Below, one piece after another: positions 6,946 to 12,408 of a DNA stretch of 12,408 nt. The position numbers and the translations under genes were made by a program. Each line of letters opens with the position of its first letter. The stretch's first letter is position 1. The stretch is from an uncultured Granulosicoccus sp. (GTDB taxonomy: Bacteria > Pseudomonadota > Gammaproteobacteria > Granulosicoccales > Granulosicoccaceae). The notes under the pieces are model-generated. The model made no database searches, was not told where the DNA came from, and worked only from the letters and a program-made list of their open reading frames with translations. The stretch is from NCBI GenBank assembly GCA_938016235.1, contig CALLPU010000126.1, forward strand, positions 1 to 12,408, read 5' to 3'.

Positions 6946-8052
6946 ATGTCAGACAAAGAATTCATGCGCGATGTGCTGCAACGTATCGCCACCGGTCCCA
7001 CCTTGAGCAAAGATCTGGATCGGGCGGAGGCGGCGCGGGCCATGCAGATCATTCTCGATGGCAATGCCGATGATGTGCAGGCCGGTATCTTCCTGATTGC
7101 CTTGCGCATGAAGCGCGAAACAGACGACGAGCTGGCAGGCATTCTGGATGCTATCAATGGAGGCATCGAGCCTTCATCCGTGAACGTGCATGACTTGGTG
7201 TGTCTGGTTGACCCGTACGACGGCTACCTTCGAAGTACACCTGCGGCCCCATTTCTACCTGCGGCACTGGCTGCGTGTGATCAACGGGTACTAACACACG
7301 GTATGTTGAGCATGGGCCCGAAGTTTGGCGCTACACACGAGGCCGTGTTGGCTGCTGCCGGCTACCAGCAACCGGCTGATCGGGCAGAAGCTGCAGCGCA
7401 TCTGGAGGATGACCAGTGTGGATGGGCCTACTTGCCGCAGGCTGTCCTGGCACCAAAACTGGCGGCGTTAACGCAGCTGCGAACACGGATCGTCAAACGC
7501 CCGTGCCTAACGACCATTGAAGTGGCCATTCGCAGTTTGATGCCTCTGGACGCGGTACATCTGGTCACCGGGTTTGTACACAAACCCTATCCGCCGGTTT
7601 ATGCAAAGCTTGCCTTTGAGGCGGGTTTTGCAAGCTCCATTCTGGTGCGTGGTGTTGAAGGCGGCATTGTGCCGTCGCTGACTCAACCGGCGCGCTACTT
7701 CACCAGCGACGCTGATGGTGTACTGAAGCAAGTGGATATTGAGCCTGGAGAGCTGGGTATCGAGCAGTTGGAGCGAGCAGCGCCGCTACCCGATTCATTG
7801 CAGGATCCGTCGCTACGCTCGGTCAAGTCGTCAGACAACCCGTTTGGTCGCTCGCTGGCCGAGCACGCGGCACAACAGGGTCTGGCGGCTCTGGCAGGCG
7901 AACCGGGTTATGCGCGTGATTCACTGGTTTACGCAGGTGCCGTGATTCTGGCCGGTAGAGGCTATGCCCCATCGTTGAGCAGCGCAGCAGACGCCATTCG
8001 CCAGGTGCTGGACAACGGCCAGGCGATGGCGCACTTCAGGCAAGAGCACTAG
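6946..8052 (+). CDS. TrpD2/YbiB-like glycosyltransferase family 3 protein
   Basis: A 368-residue protein related to anthranilate phosphoribosyltransferase (TrpD). Visible: the all-alpha N-terminal domain with GNADDVQAGIFLIALRMKRE (39-58) and DELAGILDAI (61-70), then the alpha/beta domain. The TrpD glycine-rich PRPP loop (GTGGD) is replaced by DPYDGYLRS (89-97), and the KHGN motif by LTHGMLSMGPKFGATH (116-131), so it is unlikely to be the tryptophan enzyme; no trp genes are nearby. The best fit is the TrpD2/YbiB-like group, of which E. coli YbiB is reported to bind nucleic acid. From memory, relatives of this kind also occur in nitrate/nitrite assimilation clusters, which would fit its position back to back with cysG. 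The start is ATG 6946 without a visible ribosome-binding site; ATG 6964 is an alternative. Substrate unknown. Confidence 0.8.
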   Translation: MSDKEFMRDVLQRIATGPTLSKDLDRAEAARAMQIILDGNADDVQAGIFLIALRMKRETDDELAGILDAINGGIEPSSVNVHDLVCLVDPYDGYLRSTPAAPFLPAALAACDQRVLTHGMLSMGPKFGATHEAVLAAAGYQQPADRAEAAAHLEDDQCGWAYLPQAVLAPKLAALTQLRTRIVKRPCLTTIEVAIRSLMPLDAVHLVTGFVHKPYPPVYAKLAFEAGFASSILVRGVEGGIVPSLTQPARYFTSDADGVLKQVDIEPGELGIEQLERAAPLPDSLQDPSLRSVKSSDNPFGRSLAEHAAQQGLAALAGEPGYARDSLVYAGAVILAGRGYAPSLSSAADAIRQVLDNGQAMAHFRQEH

Positions 8053-8096
8053 TACACTGGCTCAAGCTCCTAACCTTGCACACGCGCGGTGCGTCA

Positions 8097-9005
8097 TTAC
8101 GTTAATGCCACCGCCAGTTGCCCGGCCAGCGTTGCATTGTTCTTGATCAGTGCCTGATTGGTTGTCAGGCTTCGGCCATCGGTAAGTTCCACCAGTCTGC
8201 CGAGCAACCAGGGCGTGACGGCTTTACCCGTGATGCCCGCAGCCGTTGCTTCCTGTACTGCCTGATTGATAAAACCCTGCATGATCTGGCTGGCGATCTC
8301 TTGCTCTGCTGGCACGGGATTGGTTACCAGAACGCCACCGCCCACGTCCAGATCCCGACGCGCCTGCATGAAAGCCACAATCTCTGCAACGGTATCCACC
8401 CGCAGTGGGGCTGGCAAGCCGCTATCGCGTGACCAGAACGCCGGCAGATTGTCTTGCTGATAGGCGAGCACGGGTACCCCGAGTGTCTCCAGCACTTCCA
8501 GCGTCTTGGGCAGATCCAGAATGGCTTTGGCGCCGGCACAGATCACAGTGACCGGTGTGCGGGACAATTCCTGAAGATCAGCCGAGATGTCGAAGCTGTG
8601 TTCGGCACCCTGGTGAACACCGCCAATGCCACCGGTTGCAAACACGTTGATGCCAGCGCGGTGAGCGATCATCATGGTCGCCGCCACAGTGGTAGATCCA
8701 ACCGCTTTGCGGGCAATTGCCATGGCCAGATCGGCGCGCGAGAGTTTCATGGCCTGATCAACGTTAGACAGACTTTCCAGCTCTTCACCGGTCAGGCCCA
8801 CGCTCAAGCGACCATCGAGTACCGCGATGGTGGCCGGTACCGCTCCCGTCTCTCTGACGGCCTGTTCCACGGCCAGCGCGGTATCCCGGTTCTCGGGGAA
8901 GGGCATACCGTGCGTGATGATGGTGCTTTCAAGGGCAACGATGCCGCGCCGCTGGTCTAAAGCCGATTGAACTTCGGGGCTGATGTTGAGCAGTGAGTGA
9001 TTCAT
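8097..9005 (-). CDS. psuG: Pseudouridine-5'-phosphate glycosidase PsuG
   Basis: A 302-residue enzyme that cleaves the C-C glycosidic bond of pseudouridine 5'-phosphate to uracil and ribose 5-phosphate. Visible motifs: VALESTIITHGMPFPEN (23-39), TIAVLDGRLSVGL (59-71), KLSRADL (87-93), GSTTVAATMMIAHRAGI (103-119), FATGGIGGVHQGAE (122-135), ISADL and CAGAKAILD. The residues matching E. coli PsuG E31, D149 and K166 are present as E26, D143 and K160, with consistent offsets. It lies 38 bases downstream of psuK on the same strand. No ribosome-binding site is seen before ATG 9005; later ATGs would remove the catalytic Glu, so this start stands. It converges with the TrpD2-like gene across a 44-base gap (8053-8096) that holds no good terminator. 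Confidence 0.96.
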   Translation of the reverse strand: MNHSLLNISPEVQSALDQRRGIVALESTIITHGMPFPENRDTALAVEQAVRETGAVPATIAVLDGRLSVGLTGEELESLSNVDQAMKLSRADLAMAIARKAVGSTTVAATMMIAHRAGINVFATGGIGGVHQGAEHSFDISADLQELSRTPVTVICAGAKAILDLPKTLEVLETLGVPVLAYQQDNLPAFWSRDSGLPAPLRVDTVAEIVAFMQARRDLDVGGGVLVTNPVPAEQEIASQIMQGFINQAVQEATAAGITGKAVTPWLLGRLVELTDGRSLTTNQALIKNNATLAGQLAVALT

Positions 9006-9043
9006 GCTGGGGTGTGGTCAATGAGTGATAGAGAGGGCGTGTA

Positions 9044-9970
9044 TCAAGTAAAAAGCGGGGCAGAGCGCTTGCCGGTAACAATGTTTTCAGCTTCTACCAG
9101 CCCCCTGCAGACGAGCGCGTCGCGAAGTGATTGGCCGTGAGCCCAGCCGGCAAACGTTGCGCCGGCCAGTGCGTCTCCTGCTCCGTTAACCGAGCGTGTC
9201 TGTGGTACATCCGGTATGGCGATGGTGTGCTGGTCGTTGGCCTGCCGGATGATGAGAGGTGACGGACCATCCGTGAGCACAAACTGCTTGAAGCCCAACC
9301 GGGTCAAGCCCTCTGCAAGACATTCCAGCGTGTCGTTGAGTGTCAGTTCAGGGCACATGGCAAGAGCCTCTCGGCGGTTGCAGAACAGCAGGTCTATGGT
9401 GCGTGCCAGGCAAAGCAGACGTCGGGTTTTAACCGGTGACACGCTCAGTGCCGCCAGCGGTGTCATATGCTCTGAAGCCACCTGCGCGATATCGGTCAGG
9501 CATTTCTCCGACAGATTGGCATCGACCAGTATGGCATCCACGGCGACAAGATCAGCCACTGCCTGCAGCGCGTTCACGGTGAGACGTTCGGCTACCGATA
9601 CGTCTGCAAGGCCGAGATACAACTCACCGTTCATGTCCATGATGGCACTGTAGCGACCGGTGTTGGTGTTCTTGAGCTTGACCAGGCTGGGCGCTATTGC
9701 GCATCGCTTTAACGCGCTTTCCAGTTGAACCGCATCGGTGTCATCACCCACCGCTGCCACAAAGCCGACTGATGAATCTGGCGGTAGCTGGCTGGCTGCG
9801 GATCTCGCAGCGTTTGCAGCCACACCACCCACGCGGCGAGTCCAGGTCACGGGATTGGAAGCCTGCGGTACCAACGGTGTGACAGGGGTGGCAATGTCAT
9901 CTACGTGAGCTGCCCCGATAACCAGAATCCGACGGGTCAGGGTAGGGCTTTGCGGTAAATTCAATGCCAT
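9044..9970 (-). CDS. psuK: PfkB-family kinase, probable pseudouridine kinase PsuK
   Basis: A 308-residue PfkB (ribokinase) family kinase, expected to phosphorylate pseudouridine at the 5' position before PsuG acts; E. coli PsuK is 313 residues. Visible: N-terminal ILVIGAAHVDDIA (15-27), the first PfkB signature region GGVAANAARSAA (48-59) and AAVGDDTDA (72-80), LFCNRREALAM (195-205), and the anion-hole motif VNGAGDALAGATFAG (261-275) with catalytic base D266. The usual Asp/Thr before GAGD is changed to V-N. The start is chosen as ATG 9970, since a longer reading to 10045 runs through the regulatory gap and into the start of the Lrp gene. Function rests mainly on the psuG neighbour, as PfkB sequence alone does not fix substrate. 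No psuT-like transporter is in the window. Confidence 0.88.
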   Translation of the reverse strand: MALNLPQSPTLTRRILVIGAAHVDDIATPVTPLVPQASNPVTWTRRVGGVAANAARSAASQLPPDSSVGFVAAVGDDTDAVQLESALKRCAIAPSLVKLKNTNTGRYSAIMDMNGELYLGLADVSVAERLTVNALQAVADLVAVDAILVDANLSEKCLTDIAQVASEHMTPLAALSVSPVKTRRLLCLARTIDLLFCNRREALAMCPELTLNDTLECLAEGLTRLGFKQFVLTDGPSPLIIRQANDQHTIAIPDVPQTRSVNGAGDALAGATFAGWAHGQSLRDALVCRGLVEAENIVTGKRSAPLFT

Positions 9971-9974
9971 CAGT

Positions 9975-10008
9975 TTGTCGTTACGGGTAGATTCAGTGTA
10001 ACCGACAA
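9975..10008. promoter_or_regulatory. Inverted repeat in the psuK/Lrp divergent gap, candidate operator
   Basis: Arms TTGTCGTTAC (9975-9984) and GTAACCGACAA (9998-10008) match as an inverted repeat apart from one extra base in the right arm, with 13 bases between. The half-sites TTGTCG/CGACAA are about 28 bases apart centre to centre. The location, in a 73-base gap between a catabolic operon and a divergent Lrp/AsnC regulator, is classic for an operator acting on both. A possible -10 for the Lrp gene is TATGCT (10012-10017). This is inference from position and symmetry. Confidence 0.45.
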
Positions 10009-10031
10009 GGGTATGCTCAGACACACAGCTC

Positions 10032-10035
10032 GAGG
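10032..10035 (+). promoter_or_regulatory. Ribosome-binding site of the Lrp/AsnC gene
   Basis: GAGG eight bases before ATG 10044. The CATG at 10043-10046 provides an ATG on both strands, which is why psuK can be misread as starting at 10045; this site shows that the plus-strand ATG is the real one. Confidence 0.55.
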
Positions 10036-10043
10036 TTGCTATC

Positions 10044-10481
10044 ATGCTTGATCAGTTTGACCGTTCCATCATATCGATACTGCAAACGGAAGGCCGCATC
10101 ACGCTGACGGAACTGGCCTCCAGGGTGGGGCTGACCAAGACTCCCTGCGCGGCGCGCGTCAAGCGACTGGAAGCCGATGGTTATATTCTCGGTTACAAGG
10201 CCATTGTGGACTGCGAGAAGCTGGGCCTCGGGCATGTCGCGTTCGTTGAAGTGAAGCTCAACAACACCAAACTCAGCGCACTGGAATCGTTTAACGAGGC
10301 GGCAAGGCACATCGCTGAAATAGAGCAGATGCATCTGATTGCCGGGCCCTTTGATTACCTTGTCAAGATCAGAACGGCAGACATCAACACCTTTCGCCTG
10401 GTGCTGGGTGAAAAACTGTCTGCTTTACCGCATGTTGCCCACACCTCAACGTTTGTTGCCATGAGTACCGTTGTGGACTAA
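10044..10481 (+). CDS. Lrp/AsnC-family transcriptional regulator
   Basis: A 145-residue Lrp/AsnC (feast/famine) DNA-binding regulator. The N-terminal winged helix-turn-helix covers about 3-50: DRSIISILQTEGRITLTELA, then the recognition helix region LTKTPCAARVKRLEADGYI (30-48), and the family linker GYKAIVDCEKLGLG. The C-terminal RAM ligand-binding domain (about 64-140) includes AFVEVKL, the signature AGPFDYLVKIRTAD (100-113) and a final beta strand TSTFVAMSTVV. These proteins form dimers to octamers and often respond to amino acids, but the ligand here cannot be told. Its divergence from psuK-psuG and the inverted repeat between them make it the candidate regulator of pseudouridine catabolism. 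It might also act on mscS or dmdA downstream. Confidence 0.93.
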   Translation: MLDQFDRSIISILQTEGRITLTELASRVGLTKTPCAARVKRLEADGYILGYKAIVDCEKLGLGHVAFVEVKLNNTKLSALESFNEAARHIAEIEQMHLIAGPFDYLVKIRTADINTFRLVLGEKLSALPHVAHTSTFVAMSTVVD

Positions 10482-10546
10482 CAGCGCGCGTCCACTACAC
10501 TTTCTTCAGCAGAATGGCTGTTGATGTGTGGTGAGGTAAAGCGCTG

Positions 10547-11380
10547 ATGAGTTGGGTTGAATACGTGGATCAATTGCCGGCATTGGCGATTGAGTACAGC
10601 TTGAAAGCTGCCGCCGCTCTGGCCATCTTCTTTATCGGAAAATGGATCGCCAGACGTGTGGTAACTCTGGCGGGCAAGTTGATGACCCAGCGAGAGATAG
10701 ACCCAACGGTTGGTGGGTTTGTTACCAATATCCTCTACATGGTGCTGTTGATGTTGATCATCATTGCGGCACTTTCGCAGATAGGCATTCCAACCGCACA
10801 GTTCATCGCGGTGATTGGTGCGGCTGGTCTGGCTATCGGCCTGGCGTTGCAAGGATCACTTTCCAATTTTGCGTCAGGGGTATTGCTGGTCTCTTTTCGT
10901 CCCTGCAAAGTGGGTGATTATGTTGAGGCTGGTGGCGTGTCGGGTACGGTGAACCGCATCACGGTGTTCAGCACAACGCTGATCACGCCCGACCGTCGAA
11001 CCATAACCGTGCCCAATTCCAACGTGATGGGAGGGCCTATCGTCAACTATTCCACCTCGCCATCCAGACGTCTTGATATGGTGATTGGCGTCAGTTACGA
11101 GAGCAATCTGGATCAGGTAGAGAGCTTGCTGCGAGAGATAGTCGAGAGTGACGATCGAGTACTCGATGAGCACAAGCCGGTGCAGATCGGTGTGCTGGCA
11201 CTGGCAGATTCCTCGGTGAATTTTGCCGTTCGGCCGTGGGTTAAGACAGCCGATTACTGGCCGCTGCACTTTGATCTTCATCAGCGTATCAAGCAGCGCT
11301 TGGACGAGGCTGGAATTGCGATTCCCTACCCGCAGATGGATGTACATGTCAGCAAGGCGGGGAGCGCTGAACCGGCATGA
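10547..11380 (+). CDS. Small-conductance mechanosensitive channel, MscS family
   Basis: A 277-residue inner-membrane MscS channel (E. coli MscS is 286), which opens under membrane tension to let solutes out on hypo-osmotic shock. Membrane segments: TM1 about 17-40, TM2 about 57-80, and the pore-lining TM3 about 84-113, which carries the Gly/Ala-rich GAAGLAIGLALQGSLSNFASG (start 91). The beta domain follows with FRPCKVGDYVEAGGVSGTV (117-135), TTLITPDRRTITVPNS (143-158) and IVNYS, then the C-terminal alpha/beta cage ending at IPYPQMDVHV. The start is ATG 10547 with GAGG (10533-10536) ten bases upstream. It lies 65 bases after the Lrp gene and 140 before dmdA; the gap 10482-10546 shows nothing convincing apart from this ribosome-binding site. 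Confidence 0.95.
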   Translation: MSWVEYVDQLPALAIEYSLKAAAALAIFFIGKWIARRVVTLAGKLMTQREIDPTVGGFVTNILYMVLLMLIIIAALSQIGIPTAQFIAVIGAAGLAIGLALQGSLSNFASGVLLVSFRPCKVGDYVEAGGVSGTVNRITVFSTTLITPDRRTITVPNSNVMGGPIVNYSTSPSRRLDMVIGVSYESNLDQVESLLREIVESDDRVLDEHKPVQIGVLALADSSVNFAVRPWVKTADYWPLHFDLHQRIKQRLDEAGIAIPYPQMDVHVSKAGSAEPA

Positions 11381-11520
11381 ATCAGGGGGGCAAATAGCAA
11401 ACTGAAGTTTTGTGTTTGGGTACGCCAGAAGCACCGCCTGGTTTGACGTTTCTGGAACAGCGCGACGGTTAGAGCCGAGCGTATGATCGCCCCCACCACG
11501 AAGGCCTTTCACCACACCCG
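11381..11520. other. Gap between mscS and the DmdA-like gene with a weak inverted repeat
   Basis: This 140-base stretch has no gene. CCAGAAGC (11425-11432) and GTTTCTGG (11448-11455) pair over eight positions with one G-U, separated by 15 bases; a -35-like TTGACG (11443-11448) overlaps the right arm. TATGAT (11482-11487) looks like a -10 but is 33 bases from that -35, so no complete promoter is evident. AAAC/GTTT near 11399-11410 forms only a weak hairpin, not a terminator. I recognise no riboswitch. Confidence 0.3.
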
Positions 11521-12408
11521 ATGATCGACTCACCACGCCTGGCAGTCTCCAGAAGACTCAGAAAAACGCCCTTCACGTCGCGATCCATCGCGAAAGGTGC
11601 CTCCGCGTTTACTGTCTATAACCACATGTTGCTGGCCACCGAGTTTGTGTCGCTGGAAGACGATTACTGGCATCTGTGTTCAGCGGTGCAGGTCTGGGAT
11701 GTGGGGGTTGAACGCCAGGTCAGCATCAAGGGGCCGGATGCCAGCCGCCTGGTGCAATGGATGACACCTCGCGATATCTCGACGATTGCTGGCAATCGCT
11801 GTGTCTATTTGCCGCTGGCTGATGAAAAAGGCAAGCTGGTTAACGACCCCATCGGGATTCGCTTTGGGGAAGATCACTGGTGGCTGTCCATTGCCGACTC
11901 TGATGTGTTGCTCTGGGCGAAAGGTCTGGCTCGAGGTGCAGGGCTGGACGTTGACGTCACCGAACCGGATGTCTGGCCGCTGGCTGTGCAGGGCCCACTA
12001 GCCGAGCAACTCATGGAAAGAGTGTTTGGCAAATCAGTCAGGGATATTCGTTTTTTCCGTCATGCCATGTTGCCCTTTCGAAATCACTCGCTGCTGGTGG
12101 CGCGGTCCGGCTGGAGCAAGCAAGGCGGCTTCGAAATTTATGTGGACGACATGCGCATCGGTCAGGCCTTGTACGACGAACTCTTTGAACTGGGAAGCGA
12201 TCTCGACGTGCGGCCCGGATGCCCTAATCTGATAGAGCGTCTGGAAAGTGGTCTGCTCTCTTATGGTAACGATATGGATGCCAGGCATTCCGTGCTGGAA
12301 GCGGGTCTGTCGGGCTTTATTTCTCTGGATGCTGATATCGATTCGCTGTCGCTGGAGGTTTTGCGTGCGGAGCGAGCAGCCGGTTCTGTACGTCGCCTCG
12401 TTGGCTTG
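11521..12408 (+). CDS. dmdA: DMSP demethylase-like protein DmdA (GcvT family), truncated by window edge
   Basis: The first 296 residues of a GcvT/aminomethyltransferase-fold protein whose frame is open at the right edge; DmdA is about 369 residues, so roughly 70 are missing. DmdA transfers a methyl group from dimethylsulfoniopropionate to tetrahydrofolate, giving methylmercaptopropionate. Visible: SRRLRKTPF (10-18), FTVYNHMLLATEFVSLEDDY (30-49), VQVWDVGVERQVSIKGPDA (56-74), NDPIGIRF, WWLSIADSDVLLWAKG (120-135), LAVQGP (154-159), ARSGWSKQGGFEIY (194-207) and CPNLIERLESGLLSYGNDM (234-252). The SGWSKQGGFEIY and LIERLESGLLSYGNDM wording matches Pelagibacter-type DmdA from memory rather than GcvT. 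Start ATG 11521 gives the expected N-terminus, although no ribosome-binding site is at the right distance. DmdA homologues without DMSP activity exist, so the substrate needs confirmation. Confidence 0.85.
   Translation, partial: MIDSPRLAVSRRLRKTPFTSRSIAKGASAFTVYNHMLLATEFVSLEDDYWHLCSAVQVWDVGVERQVSIKGPDASRLVQWMTPRDISTIAGNRCVYLPLADEKGKLVNDPIGIRFGEDHWWLSIADSDVLLWAKGLARGAGLDVDVTEPDVWPLAVQGPLAEQLMERVFGKSVRDIRFFRHAMLPFRNHSLLVARSGWSKQGGFEIYVDDMRIGQALYDELFELGSDLDVRPGCPNLIERLESGLLSYGNDMDARHSVLEAGLSGFISLDADIDSLSLEVLRAERAAGSVRRLVGL

Noticed and set aside
6946..8052. Annotation as trpD, anthranilate phosphoribosyltransferase
   Set aside because: The GTGGD and KHGN motifs needed for PRPP and anthranilate handling are replaced, and no other trp gene is present.
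8078..8092. GCAC/GTGC inverted repeat between the TrpD2-like gene and psuG, considered as a bidirectional terminator
   Set aside because: The stem is 4 bp and there is no T-run on either strand.
9971..10045. N-terminal extension of psuK to an ATG at 10045
   Set aside because: It would cross the divergent regulatory gap and overlap the Lrp start; the ATG exists only because CATG reads as ATG on both strands, and the added residues have no PfkB character.
11381..11520. Possible SAM, glycine or tetrahydrofolate riboswitch ahead of the DmdA-like gene
   Set aside because: None of the conserved core sequences of these riboswitches is visible and only a weak inverted repeat is present.
10874..11536. 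A 220-codon open frame on the minus strand opposite mscS
   Set aside because: It runs antisense through a clear MscS gene and the following gap; no motif or start signal supports it.

Overview
The window reads as part of a bacterial chromosome, most likely from a marine, aerobic gammaproteobacterium. The evidence is a DMSP-demethylase-type gene at the right edge, a fused trifunctional siroheme synthase, an E. coli-like pseudouridine catabolism pair, a NagK-like ROK kinase and a CutC of the E. coli type. Base composition is moderately GC-rich and looks even throughout. I see no transposase, integrase, phage gene, CRISPR array, tRNA or rRNA. The taxonomic call is inference from gene content only.

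Layout, left to right. (1) 8-916 (+) is a PhyH-type Fe(II)/2-oxoglutarate dioxygenase whose frame is open to the left edge. (2) 1015-2633 (+) is a translationally coupled pair, a NagK-like ROK sugar kinase and CutC, behind a candidate promoter with a palindrome between its -35 and -10. (3) 2636-4999 (-) is an orphan hybrid histidine kinase (three PAS domains, HisKA, HATPase, receiver) that converges on cutC with only two bases between the stop codons. (4) 5108-6884 (-) is cysG followed by a small Rieske ferredoxin; a perfect 15-bp-arm palindrome overlaps the cysG stop and touches the ribosome-binding site of the Rieske gene. (5) 6946-8052 (+), divergent from cysG, is a TrpD2/YbiB-like member of glycosyltransferase family 3 with altered PRPP-binding motifs. 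(6) 8097-9970 (-) is psuK-psuG, pseudouridine breakdown, divergent from an Lrp/AsnC regulator (10044-10481, +); the shared 73-bp gap holds an inverted repeat that may be the operator. (7) 10547-11380 (+) is a small MscS channel. (8) 11521 to the right edge (+) is most of a DmdA-like DMSP demethylase.

How the genes may work together. PsuK and PsuG together turn pseudouridine into uracil and ribose 5-phosphate, and the divergent Lrp-type protein is the obvious candidate regulator. CysG makes siroheme, the cofactor of nitrite and sulfite reductases; the co-directional Rieske ferredoxin may supply electrons to such an enzyme, but no reductase lies in the window. MscS releases osmolytes on hypo-osmotic shock and DmdA degrades the osmolyte DMSP, so their adjacency may be meaningful or chance. 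The ROK kinase and CutC overlap by four bases and are probably co-expressed.

Every gap between called genes is under 300 bases; the largest is 140. I did not find a clear, previously undescribed multi-gene system. The points most worth a second look are the palindromes at 5430-5460, 955-979 and 9975-10008, the altered TrpD2-like protein beside cysG, the ROK-CutC coupling, and the cysG-Rieske pair.
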